From Viscum album (taxonomy: Eukaryota; Streptophyta; Magnoliopsida; Santalales; Viscaceae), in assembly GCA_963277665.1 (NCBI GenBank), contig OY728143.1:232801591-232865590 (forward strand): 64,000 nt of DNA. The letters run 5' to 3'. The position numbers and the translations under genes were made by a program. Below are positions 1 to 13,300 of this stretch, piece after piece. The notes under the pieces are model-generated. The model was not told where the DNA came from. It worked only from the letters and a program-made list of their open reading frames with translations, and made no database searches. Numbering within the stretch: position 1 is the first letter of the stretch; the number at the start of each line of letters is the position of its first letter.

Positions 1-1328
1 AGTTTATGTGTCACAATATGGACATGAATGAATTTTATATATTGGATTTGTTAAACATTTATTATTCTTCTTAAATTAGTCTTATGATTCTATATAATTA
101 TTTATTAAACACTCCTCCATTTTTTTTTCGGACACTCATCGATGCTACTCTAATTTTGAGGGTATAGTCACCCCCACAATCATCTCATTAGACACTCAAT
201 ACTAGTAATTAGCCTCTAAAATATTTATAGGCACACATGATTCTTTATTACTGACTTTTCTGGCCAATAATTTCATGGTTTGTTGGGACATGACAATACA
301 CTAGTCATCAAGTCCATCTGAGGAGGTTTTATAAGTCTTTTTCTACTCCCCATTTCGATCAAGGATCATTATCTCAAAATTAATCTATGGAGCAATTACA
401 TGATTTAAAATCCATAGGTCACATAAAATAATCCTCAAGGGTGATAACCACAATATATTGAATTATTTTCTAATGGGAGTTAATGTGGGAGAATTTTTAG
501 TGAGAGGAAGGAATGTTTTTAAATCTTATAAAACAATTTATATTATTATATATATTAAAAAACAATCATTTATATAAAATATACTTTTTTACATGATAAA
601 TCATCTGAAATTTCCCACATCATATGATATGAAGATGATGATTCCTATTATAAAGATAAAATTTAATCAGTTGCATTATCCTTAAAATTATCTAATAATA
701 TATTAAATAGTGTGATTGTAGGATTTCATGGTCATGAATTGGGTTTTATTAATATTCAAAATTATGATGTATTGGCTAATCGTTCATCGGGTTAATATAG
801 ATTATCATTACCAACCTGCTTCATTGTCCACATCCAATAGATTATATTTATTTTATTGGGGAGACTAGATCTTGATGTTTGGAAATGTATGAACTTTTTA
901 CATAGATCTTAGGATTATATTTTTTAATATTGAAGTTTAAACAAATGATGTTTACCCTATTTATAATCATCACTTTACCGTTTGGGAAATCCATTATGTT
1001 TTAAAAAATAGTTTTCTAATATTCCACTTTAATGAATAGTAGAGTTATACACGGACCTGGAACCTAATACTCTACCTATCTTGATGCCATCTTCATGTGG
1101 AATACACATTCTTAAATGTAATTATATTCTTGATTCGATAATTTACTTGGGATGGGATTTATTCCTCCTAGGGTTCCTCCATGGGTAGCTACCATGAATT
1201 TTCCTAGAAGGTTGTTGGTTTATTAAATTTATATATGTAATATCAATAGATTAACTAAGTTACTATAAATTATATGTACCCTTTTACCTATGTAGATAAA
1301 AAATTTGATTATTTATAGGGTTGAAGTA
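1..1328. other. AT-rich stretch, no gene recognised; possible interior of an element lying to the left
   Basis: No coding similarity was recognised on either strand and there is no long open frame. The right edge (about 1,313-1,328) reads 'tatagggttgaa' directly before a 'taacaccc' LTR-like start. This is close to the polypurine tract and LTR start of element X at 31,041-31,063. That suggests this stretch is the 3' interior of another old plus-strand retroelement extending off the left edge. This is inference from a short match. Confidence 0.3.
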
Positions 1329-2779
1329 GTAACACCCTTATATATTGTGAAATTAATATTTAAAAAAAATTGTCATTCTATATTTTTTAATTACATAATT
1401 TAATGATTTTAGAGTAATCTATACATGAATCAAAGCATGGTTTCCATTTAATGAAATAACATTTTAACCATTCACCCCATACAACACTGAGTTGGCATCT
1501 GTTATAAAAACACCATGTTTAATAGAACCAAAATATATTAGTAATCTATTTATTTAATTGAAAGCATTATCACATGGTCATCAAACATAGGGAAATGAAG
1601 CATTCCAAATAATATTTACATTTGAATTATATTTTTTTCTTATAGAAAAAATGATAATAAAATACCTAATTAATGGTAATTTATTTATATTTTTCAAAAT
1701 AGTATTTTCTAAAAAAATGATTCATAATTTTTTAAAAAAAATAAAGAAATTAATCATTCGAAAATTTATATAAAAAATCGATAAGAAAATAGTTCTAGAA
1801 ATTTTAATTTCAAAATTACATGAGAGTGATTTTTTTTTATTTTTCTCAAAACTATTTTATAGAATTGTTTAAATGTTGAATTCCAATTGAAAACACTTGT
1901 TAAATTTTTTTTAAATTAAATTATATTTTATTTTTGTTCTAATGTAAAATATTTCAATTATACATCCATTTTTAATTTCTTGTAACATGGAATCAATTTC
2001 ATATTGAATTTTGATATAAAAATAATTCTAAACTTTTGAACAGTTTCTATTTTAAAACACGTTTTCTTGTCATATCTAATGGATAAAATTAAAATTAATA
2101 TTTTCCACCACTATTAGTGGAATTTTTAAAATTGGAATCCAGATTTGGAATCATAAAAATTTATGCTATCTAATATGGTAAACATAATTTTGGAAAAAAA
2201 TTAATAGAAAAAATATTTACAATTATTTACCACTAGTATAGTAAAATTTTGATTTTTGGGCGTTGAAATAATGTTTTAATAATTAAAATCAATTATACAT
2301 TTGTCTAAAATCTATTTATTATCCATAATTAGAATTTTAAACTTCAATGGTTTGAATGTGAACCATTAAGAAACATTTTGGAATTTGAAAAATGTGGGTA
2401 TACATTTTCATTTAAATATATTACATATATTCCACTCACCTCACTTATAAAATCCCACCACCCCTATCTAATATTTCAACAATAAAAAATTGATAATTAA
2501 AAATATTACCTTCCAATATCTCTCTTATCATGTCATAAGCCTTATTTATTAATTAAATCTATACCAGAAGGTGTTCTAGGGAAAACCAATGGAGGATACT
2601 CAAAAATATATGTAACATTCATTAACTAGGTTTTTTGGTTTATTTATTCCACCACCATATACAATAAATTTTATATTATGATGATATAATAATATATATA
2701 TTCAAATTAATGAGTTATTTTTATATAAATGGAATTACCTTCCACCACATCCACCTTCTCCAAATGGGATACGAAATCA

Positions 2780-3185
2780 TTGTTCGTGTATACATCGGAC
2801 AACCACCCTGTGAAACGATATAAATCAATTTTACAAAAACACCTCTCAAAATTAGAAAAAATGTTTTAATTATTATTTACATATTTTATTTATTATATTA
2901 TTATTCTAATTAAATTAATATATCACACATAAATTAATGATTTAAGTTTATTTGGAAAACAATAATGTTTCTCATGTGTATGGTAGCATATCGATCGTGA
3001 AGGGAAGCGGTTCGTTAAATTATCACATATAAGGTAATAAGGATGGGTTTAATGAAAACATATGCTATTTATATATAATTAATTATATATAATTGATAAT
3101 ATATCATTTATGTTATATTTTTTAATCCAAAAATGGGAACAACATTCATTTGTACATAGGGTATGCCGTCTACATGATGGATGTA
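2780..3185 (+). repeat. Three spaced motif units in LTR copy X1
   Basis: Units lie near 2,780-2,820 (contains 'cggacaaccaccctgtgaaa'), 2,970-3,010 and 3,145-3,185 (contains 'tacatagggtatgccgtc'). Reverse-complemented they resemble the GAGACGGTAAGTC-type units of LTR A. They are heavily mutated and were recognised mainly by position and spacing. Confidence 0.4.
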
Positions 3186-3238
3186 TTTTATTTTCTATCA
3201 ATAATTTTAACTGATTACATTAAATACATATATAATTA

Positions 3239-3256
3239 ATATATATATATATATAT
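3239..3256. repeat. (AT)n microsatellite
   Basis: Short uninterrupted AT dinucleotide run inside LTR copy X1. Confidence 0.8.
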
Positions 3257-3650
3257 GATATTTATATGATGTTTAACATTTTTTAGATAAAATAATTATG
3301 ATAAATGTAAGATTATAAAAACAATCACAAATAAAAAAAATGTGAAAATGTTATTACTACCCAAAAGGTGACTAACATGGAATTGATAATAAATTAATAA
3401 TAAACAGACATAAGTAAATCATATATGGTATGATATGTACGAAATTGTTTCTTATTTTATTTATAAATCCTAATATTTGGATAAATTGGAAATTTAAATG
3501 TTTTAATATTGACTAATACTAATTCACATTGAGGACATAGAGGTATTAGGGGTTTACGGGGCTTGTTCGGAGCCCAGAACCCAAGTTTTGGGGTGTAAAT
3601 GGCATGGTTCATGGTAAGATAAAACCATTTGATTTGGGATGAATGGCTCT

Positions 3651-6600
3651 GTAACAATGTATTAAACTATGATTGTGGGAGTTTTCACAGTTTTGTCATG
3701 GTTATTCAAACCATACAAAAAACTGTAATGGGTTTCCTTACCTACAGTTATTCATAAATTGTTGGCACACTATTTGGCCAAGCTGCGAAATCCATATATT
3801 TTTTATTAAATAACCATTTTGAAAAAAATTAAAATATATTTATAACCAATCTAAAATTTCATCTCCTATAAAAACACTATAATTTGGATCTACTTTATCA
3901 CACATAACATTGAATTTAAGGTATCTTCTACAGTTCCTCTCAGTTTGAAACAGGTTTCATCTCGTTGGTTGTGAATCAGTGAGCTCTCCATTCATTTTTA
4001 GTTGTTCCTCATTAGGTTTGAAGATGGAAGCAATATTTAAAGGAAATGTAATATTCTTTATTATTAGGCTTCCATTTTTCATTGATTAATTCATGACATG
4101 ATTCTAATTAAGAGTTTATACTGGATGAGTTATCCACTATATAACTAAGGTAGGTTGTCTCAAACATTTCATTAAAATTGGATGTGATTATATTTTTTAT
4201 TGTTCCCATACTGAATTTTTGTGTGTGTCCTTGAGTTTAAATTAAATTTATGATTTTTTGTCATTTACTATGTAATTAAAGAGACATTTATATCAATTTT
4301 TTGGTTGGTTACCATAAAAACAGAACTACCCATTTGATTGAGTTTTAGATTAAATGGTCTATAATGACAACATATGAGTTTTATACGCTTATGGTGTAAT
4401 TGTTTCCCATGACATGGGATGTTGATCATTAAATTGAATATTGATAATTGAAATATGACAGAAATTATAATTTAATTTAATAATTGATAGTTATGGTGAA
4501 ACATTACCCTAGATTGAATGTTTTCAATTTGAATGATTAATTAAATGTATTGATGAATATTGAAATCCTCTAAATTTTAATTGGAATTCGATTTTTCATA
4601 GAAATAATTTATAGTGTTTATTAATATATTTGACGATTTTTAGGTATCAATGGACTGTATTTTTATTAGTTAATCTGTTGTAGGTCATGGAATCAATTTC
4701 ATATTGAATTTTAATATATAGATCTATCAAAATTTTGGATGTTTTCACATTAAAAATTTGTTTTCTCATTACATCAATAGGAGTAATTTTAAATTAAATT
4801 TATTAATTTATCTATTTTTAATTATGAAAAATGTATTTAATATTAGTAATTAGAAGGACTTTATGGAGTTAATAGGTCCCTTTCAGTTTTTGTAAAACAT
4901 GAATCATAACATTTGTAATTTTTATTACCAAAGTAAATCAGGTAATAAAGGGTAAATATAATATTATTAATATTAGAAAACGACACTAAGACATTCAATA
5001 ATTTTGTTTTATGAAGTTAATTATACCCTTAACATGTAAAGATTTAAATGTAACAATTTACTTGGTAGTTATTTGTGAAAATTAAATATGTATTATTAAA
5101 TATTAATTGTGTGACAAAACACCACACTATTTTTTTATTATGTATTCTATTTTTAATATAGAGATAACATGATTATATTCTCTATAATATATATTATTCA
5201 GAAATATATAAGTATTTTCTATGTCATATATATATATTTTTATTTTTTAGTTAATATATATTATCCGAAAGTATTACCAATGAGGATGTATAATTAGAAA
5301 ATTAATGAAAAAATCAATTATATGATATTATAAATATATAAAAAATATAATGTTACATAATTAATGTTATAAAAAACATTCTCTATTAAAATCACATATC
5401 AAGGGAGTCTTACAAGAATTATTTTATAAATTATCATTAGGTATGAATTATATTTTTCTCAATGAAACGAACATTCACCAAAATCAAAATAATGATATTT
5501 TATAATGATAATATTTTATTAAATTAGATAAAATTTATAAGAATACTAAATTTGGAACAATATGGTAAAATATGGGCTACATTATCATTAATTAACACTT
5601 TAGGTTCCAATTAAAACTTTATATGGAACAATTATATCAACATAATATAAAAAACATTATTACCATTGTAAAAATTAAAATATGTTAACTAAGGGTTATT
5701 TAAAATTATAATGTCTAAAATTATATAAAATAATATATAAAATTTATTGGATAAGGATATTTTAACTTTAATCATTTAATATTTGATTGTAGGACCTTTT
5801 GGATTTATATTCATTTTGTTTTTATTATTACAAATTAATACTTTTTGAGAGTTTCCAAATGTTCCCCTCCCCTCTCATATAAAAGGGTACAACTACTTAT
5901 CATTTATTCACTCATATAAAACAATTTCTGTAGGTCCAACTATACAAAAATATCTTAAAAAATTTATTCTCTTCATCCTAGAATCCTTATTTTGGGTTGA
6001 AATTGATCCAAGGAAGCCCTTTTAGGAAAATAAAACTGATATACCTAAAGAATATATAACATTTATCAATAAGAATTTTTGTAGTTTTTCGTATTTTGAA
6101 CCCCCTAAATTCATTTAATTTATTATTTATATAATAACATAAATATACTACATATACTAATATGTTTTTATATTAATGGTTTGACCTAAAATTTCCTAAA
6201 CATCAATATAATGGGTAACGACCATACTATTCATGTGTACGTTAGAATACCACATCGTGAAACAATGACTTTCCTTTTTACATTACTGCCTATTATGGTG
6301 ATAATTATGATGGAAAAACTATTTTTTATTATATACATAATATTTATGATAGAATTATACGTATATAATTAAAATATTATCTCCAAATTTTTTAGAATAC
6401 AATCTTTTAGTAAATGATAACGTCCCTCGTACGCATGCCTTATAATCTCTACAATGCAATGCGATTCATTTTTCATCTATATTTAACATGAATGGTAATA
6501 AGGGTGAATTTTAGGAATATATATGATATATAAATAATTATTATTCTTCAATGATAATATTTTAATTTTTTTTGGCATTCAATAACTATGAAATGAAAAT

Positions 6601-8063
6601 GAAAATTGTGTTCATTCGTATGTACGACCTATTGTCTCCTTGAACATTATATCCGTTATAATGACTTGATGTTTTATGAATCACCGTAAATAAATATATA
6701 ACAAATATATATGATATTTATTTCATTTTTACAATGATAGAGATGATAAAATCATGATATATATAAGAAGGCCAAGGATTATATGTCAAAAAAACATGCA
6801 AAGAACAATGTAGATATACCAGAAGTGTAACATTAACATATAATTATTAATAAATAGGGAATATATATTCATAAACGAATCTTATATATTACTAGATATA
6901 AAAATATGGTTCTGTAATATATTTATTATAAATTTATATTTATTTTAAATGATGTGTTTACAAGTATAATTAGATTTAAGATATAATGTGAGTGAATTTC
7001 ATCTCACTTTTTATTTCTACATGATACACGAAATGCTAACCACTCACTTATTTTATGTGGTTTTTATAATGAACTATGAAATTTTAATTCAACGATTTAA
7101 TTTATTTATATATATAAAGGTTTTACTTGATGTTATTATTTTATAGGGTACATGATTCCAATGTTACTCATGAATTACGAGATTTATGTCAATCATTATT
7201 ATTCTTTGGGTCACGAGCCTTATATAGTACTTGTTTCTTCTACTTGGAGTATATAAATCCCATGAATTAAATTTATTAGTCTTATAAAGAATATTTTTTT
7301 ATTTTTATACCAATATAAATTTATTTATTTCATAAGTAATAGAAATCTTCTTAATTTAATGTGACGAGTGTTTGGTTCATAATCTCATCAATAGATCGAA
7401 TTGTTTGATTTTATGTTTTGGTTGGGAAATATTGATCCTCAATTCCATGTTTTTTATTATTTTTTTAAAAAATATTTTTAATATTATCTTATGGATGCCG
7501 AAAGTTGGTTTTTACCATTTTATACATTCTTACTACATGGTTGGAATGTAAATATATTTTCATTTTCCAGATATGGTATATTGTGACTTTTCGAGAAAAA
7601 ATATGAAAGGAATTTTTGTACATATATAACACAGAAAAAATTAATTCTTTATTATGCCTTAATTCATTCATCCTAAATTTATAATATTATTATTTTAATT
7701 TCAAATTATATGTTTTATTTTAATATTTTCCTTTATTTTATGAAAATAAAAAATATTCAACACAAAAAGGATATTTTCCTCAATAATTAATTTCATGTGT
7801 TCTCTCAAAATAATTTTCCATATAAGATACCGTTATTTGATGTTACCAATTTGTTACTAGGGATATTATTCAGTGATGTAATTATTATTATTTCTATGAT
7901 TTTTTTGTTTATTATTGAATGAATTTAATGAAATCCATTTAATTCAATGTGTTTTGATTTGATGAATGATTTGTCTTCTTATGGAACACATATATAAGGT
8001 ATAAATTTGATTATATGTGGGAACTATATCTCTATACAGTGTATTGGGTAATGATACAGGTTA
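3651..8063 (+). repeat. Probable 5' LTR of element X (copy X2), boundaries approximate
   Basis: Positions about 4,560-5,330 align with 31,850-32,598 plus 47,054-47,090 of X3. Shared blocks include a 'ttattagttaat' stretch, the 'gaatcaatttca' block, 'cccttaaca', and 'atgatattataaatat'. The three spaced GC-richer units are present at 6,225-6,270, 6,420-6,470 and 6,608-6,650. The start is placed at a TGTAACA near 3,651 and the end near 'aatgataca' at about 8,063. That gives roughly 4.4 kb, like the better preserved A-family LTRs. Both ends are inferred and could be off by 100 bp or more. Confidence 0.5.
6225..6650 (+). repeat. Three spaced motif units in LTR copy X2
   Basis: Unit 3 lies at 6,225-6,270, unit 2 at 6,420-6,470 (keeps 'gcaatgcgattc', the complement of the block flanking unit 2 in A) and unit 1 at 6,608-6,650 ('cgtatgtacgacc'). 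Spacing is about 200 and 190 bp, as in LTR A but on the opposite strand. Confidence 0.55.
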
Positions 8064-10385
8064 TATGAAATAAAAATTATACATGGGAGGTCATCCTAAG
8101 CCCACAATAATAGGTTATATGGTATATCATCCTATACCCATAATAAGAAGGTACACAATAGTCATCCTCAGGCCCAAAAAAGATTATACATACGAGGTCA
8201 TCATAATCCTAAAACTAGAAGGAACAGTGGAGGAAATACTAATCCTAATGTAATAACATGGGTGAATAATCCAAGACTAGATTACAATTAATATCTTACT
8301 AGGAATCATTCTTGTAATATATTATATTCATATTTTCATGTTTCAATTTTAATGTATTATAACATTGTTATAATTTCATGGCCCATGTTTTTTGATTTCA
8401 TTATGAATCATGTCTGTTGAACTTCTAATATTTATTCCATGATTCATGTCCATGATATTGGATATGCAATATATGAACTTCTAATATTTTGATCACATTC
8501 ACATACATTTATGCTCATGTTTATGCATAGGTAAATCTCATTTTTTATCCCTATTGAGCATATAAGATCACTTTTTTTCTTATGTTTTCTCTTCCCTAGG
8601 TTATAAAGAATAATTTTATGTTGGGATACTAATGAGGAAGATCATTATGGGTTATGAATAAGATATTTCAACAAATTGGAATATTGTGCTTCAATTTTCT
8701 AATGGTTGTAAACTATTATTGATCTCAGGTGTGTTTTAATGATATGTAATGAATAGTAATATATAAATATGGAATATCCATGTATGAAAATCATGTATTA
8801 TTATAGTTAGTATTAGAGAAAAGTATTATTCAAATATTGGATTCATTGATGATAAATCTATAGGGATATCCAAAAGGATATTTATAATTATTTTTTAGAG
8901 ATTTATCAAAGCATATTTCTAGGGATGTATGGAAGTATAATCCTAAGTTGAAATATATTAATGAAGGTTTCGTAATTTAGATATAATATATGTGAATTTC
9001 ATGGTGATGGGGTTTTCTTCTAGGATAAGTGTTTCTCATGCTATGATTTATTTTTTTAGATGATGATGAGAACTAGGAGAAAGTGTGTCAACATCGAATG
9101 TGATGAACACTTTTCTGATTAGAATTTAAATAGGAAAATCATTGGAGTGATAGAAATTGTGAGTATGCATCATAATTTTTCATGAAATATGATTAAAAAT
9201 GTGTACCATTACTAAATAATAGAGTCACCTTGGAAGATAATAAAGGAGTTAAAGAAAAATTATTTTAATGGATACCATTAAGGGAAGAATATTCATTTTC
9301 CTTTGTGTCAAGAATGTTGGAAGACACCCAATTTGATTTATTAGTGGAACAGAAATGTTTTTTTACTATGGAAAATAAAAAAAAATCATGTAACTTAATA
9401 GGAATTTGAAAATATTATTTAACATAATGGATAAAGATATTTTCCTTCCAAAGTTATAATCAATTGATGAATTATTCAAATGTTGAAAGATTGGGAATTA
9501 TAAAATTTGACAATGTATGATGAAACATAATTAATTTAATCATAATGGTGGTACTAGTAATGGTTATATTGATTTTGATGATGTTATTATAGGTGAAATA
9601 TGAATGGGAAATGGTATTATGTTATATAATGTGGTACCCTTGTTAATGGATTAATGATGAAGTGAATAATAATTTTTTTATGTATTTGGATTCAATAATT
9701 ATGTTATATCAATTGAGAAAAATATAAGGATTTTTTAACTAATTCTATATTATAAGGATTTACAAAAATAAGTTGAATTTTTCGGATGGACATGAAAATT
9801 AATTTAATTTATTACTATATTTTTTCGGAAAATATTAGTGGAAAGATAAATATTGATACAATCTTAATGTTAAAATAATTTAGTTTGGAAAAATTTAAAT
9901 TAGACATGAATAAGTAATTTAGATGGAACTAATTACCTTGGAAATGATTAATATTTGTAGATAAAGTGGCTTATGGTTTCACATATGGAGTTTACATAAT
10001 TGCTGGCATAATGGAATATAACCTATAACTAATGGAATTAGAAATAATTCATGTCACAAATAATGTTTTATTTTAATAACTATGTTTCTAGTGAATATAT
10101 GGTGATTTTATTCACACTTTTGGTATGTGAAAAACAAGATCTACGTTATGATATACAGTTCATCAAGGATAAGATAATTTTGAGAAATTAAAAGATAATA
10201 TTTCTTATGTTTTGGAATTTCATATTTTTGAAGGGTAATAAGGTTTACCATGTGTGGAATGGTTTACGTCAAACGTTATATGAATTTGTAAATATCAAAA
10301 TATTATTTCTCTATATGAGGACTTATGCATATTGTATAACTTGTGTTATCCTTTTTGATGTGAAGTTAATTAATGATAGATGGAA
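8064..10385 (+). mobile_element. Decayed interior of element X, left part
   Basis: This is the expected interior between the X2 LTR and the polypurine tract at 31,041, interrupted at 10,386 by element A. Coding is badly decayed. A possible gag start at 9,060 reads MMMRTRRK and stops after about 20 codons. A plus-frame segment at about 10,207-10,290 contains NKVY followed by GLRQ, which faintly resembles the NKVYxLxKALYGLKQ block of copia reverse transcriptase, but with residues missing. A degenerate tandem repeat lies at about 8,075-8,225. Superfamily assignment is not secure. Confidence 0.4.
8075..8225 (+). repeat. Degenerate tandem repeat, about 32-38 bp units
   Basis: About four imperfect units are built around 'ggtcatcctaagcccacaat', 'tatcatcctatacccataat', 'agtcatcctcaggcccaaaa' and 'ggtcatcataatcctaaaac'. 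In one plus frame they encode variations of a short motif rich in His, Asn, Lys and Arg. The frame has one stop in the first unit and then stays open to a stop at about 8,291. It lies just inside the presumed start of the X interior. Confidence 0.5.
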
Positions 10386-10390
10386 TGACC
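10386..10390. repeat. Target-site duplication TGACC, left copy of element A
   Basis: TGACC directly precedes TGTAACACCCC at 10,391 and recurs directly after the right LTR end at 30,489-30,493. Confidence 0.92.
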
Positions 10391-13300
10391 TGTAACACCC
10401 CGACCCTAGATGACCGGATATGGTGAATTATTTGAATAAATTGGGATTATTACATGGAATCATGTCCCGAAGAACCAATTAGTTTAGAAGTCTTGGAAAA
10501 AATATTACATCCATGAATGTTAAATCACACATTCAGACATAAAACACAACATATATAATCCATTGAGTACCCCATTATTCCCTTAGCTTATTGCGACATA
10601 TCAAACATAATACACTTCTTAAATCCTGGGAAAACAAAAAATAAGAAAGGGGTGATATCAGGTGCTTATTAAGGGTAAATAATTTAGCAGAAGCTATAAA
10701 ATTTGAAGGCAAGCTGTGTAATAAAAATGACAGCCTTTTAAACATAAAATTGAACTTAATATGGTGAAAATAAATCCAAAATTACCATTTAAATATTCTC
10801 ATAGGTATTATACTAGTCAAATAATCCCATGTAATAATTAATTTAATATTGAGGGAATGCCTAACGGTGGACATCATTATCACATATTAAAGTCCTCATG
10901 CCAATACAACAAATAAATTTTTTGTCAAGGCCTTGTGACTAGAAAAAAGTTTATCTCATGAGACCTACCGATGCATCGAGGGGTTGTATTGGGCCCCACC
11001 TATCACATACTAAGTCCACCGTATTTCTCATATGCGAATTTTGAAACGTAAAATACACATTCATATTAAAAATAACATACAAAATGTCAACATTTTAACC
11101 ATAAACCATAAGGTGTATAAAAATACCACATCCATAGTGAAACATATCATAACATATTTGATACAATATAGAATATTGGATAATTATAAATCAACCATAA
11201 TAAATAATAATATTCAGTATTGAATGTTGACATAGTTGAAAATGATCAGTAAATTTTTTTGAGAGAAATATCCTTTTTTGAAATCATTAAAAAGTAAAAC
11301 ATTTTTAATGGAAGTAATATAAAATATATTTTTGAATCATAGTGTCCCATACCGCTTCGAATCTTTTGAAAGTAATTAACATTTTAAAACAATAATTTCC
11401 ATATGAATAAATAATTAAATTGTTTTTGAAAACATGGACATTAATGAGAAAGTTTAAAAGAATATTTAAAAAATTAAAAATTTCATTTTATTTAATGATT
11501 ACTATAAAATAATTATTTTGAAATGACTTTTATGAATCCTTGAAATGGATAATAAATATGTCCTAGAAAATACATGCATAGAATCAATCTCTGATAATAA
11601 TGAGATTGTGTAATTAACCCTTGAATTGCACTTTGCTTTGGTCAAGGGTATGTTTAACCACTTGTATAATAACCATAGTATGTTTTTAAATTATACCAGA
11701 ACCATATTTATATTTATTATATCAGAAATGATTCATTTATGACTTTATACTACTCGTTTAATAATGATTACCTGGTTAAATTAATATTCCGTGTAATAAT
11801 CGTTTTATTTATCGTATGTGTTTTAACTTGGTTTTCTTGATCTTATCATTTAGATCATGATTTAAATACTTCTATAATATATAAAAATTCATTTATATAA
11901 AATATATATTTATAATAAAATTATTTATAATATATATAAATACGAAATGGAAACATCGTTTTCAGAGACGGTTGGTCATATGTACACATAAACGTTCTTT
12001 ATGTTTTCATATCGTATTGAACAGAAGTCAGTCAATAAGATTTATATAAGTACATATATATATCATAGAATTATTATTTCATATAATACATACTTATTAA
12101 TAATATATATTTTTATAATCATCGTTAAATGTTAAACATGGAAATGAATCTCATTGCGTCGTTGAGACGGTAAGTCATACGTACACACGTGCGATGATAT
12201 AATTTCCCTAACGATTAAAAGGTGTGGAATTGGATGGTATATTAATTTTATAGAGAAATTATAATTTTATGTTCATTATTTATATTCATATTACTCATCA
12301 TTATTTAAATCTAAATTATATAGTGTTGAATAAAAAATTACACCATGACGTGGAGACGGTAAGTCGTATGTACGCACGCATAGTGACATTATCATTCACA
12401 AGATTGATATAATAATGAGTATGGTTGTATCATATTTATAATAACATCATAGTATATATAAGGTACTGGAGTTATAAATTTTTTAAGAAAATATCAAAGA
12501 ATGAGAATGTGGAAGAAGAAAAGAACTTTGAAAGAGGTGATAAAATAATTACCTCTTCCTTGGGTTATTGGTTTTGATTTGAACAAAAGGTCTCCATAGG
12601 ATAGATTTAGGTTCATTGGAAGGCCTATTGGATGATGTTAGGGAATTTAGGAGTAGATTTCAGTAGGTTTTGGCTGAGAAAAATGGCATTGGTGGTGTAA
12701 TTTTGATATAAGGGTAAGTACACTTTTTAAAGATAGGTGAGTGTCACTTTAGCAAAAGATTGAAATATTATTTGATGATAAAATAATTTTCTGTTTTCAA
12801 TGGCATGTAATGTATTTATATAGATGGTATGGTGGTTATGGGTATAAATCCTCTCAATGAAATAGGTTTTAGACAACTTTCAGTCACCATATCACCCCAA
12901 TCATTTATATTTAACTATTAGTTAAGTAGTTTAAATTTTACCATGTCCTCTTGAATTTTTATAATAAATGGTTACTAAGAATTCATTAAAAGGGAAAAAA
13001 TACCAAATGAATAATTTTTTATATATCTATCCTTATCTAACTATTTTTGAAGAACCTTGTTTTTTAGTATTATTATATAAATTAATAATATAGAATTTGT
13101 TTTGAAAACTCATTTATTTCAATTTTGACATAATTTGGTATATTGTTTTTATTAAAGTCATAACAATTGTATCACTTAAAAAACGTTATTTAATAAACCC
13201 TAACATGTCAAATTAACCCAGAAAAATTCATGCATGGCATCAAAAGCCTCAATTTATATTTATTATTATATTTAAAATATCAATTATTTTAATCGTTCAT

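Larger units (their letters stand above)
1329..3650 (+). repeat. Degenerate, truncated LTR of the X/A lineage (copy X1)
   Basis: This starts with 'taacaccc' after a purine-rich run, as the X 3' LTR does at 31,053. The sequence around 1,985-2,010 ('atggaatcaatttcatattg') recurs almost exactly at 4,686 in X2 and in weaker form at 31,985 in X3. Three GC-richer blocks at about 2,780-2,820, 2,970-3,010 and 3,145-3,185 are the reverse-complement counterparts of the spaced motifs in LTR A. The copy ends near 3,650, more than 1 kb short of a full LTR, where X2 appears to begin. The exact right boundary is uncertain. Confidence 0.5.
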
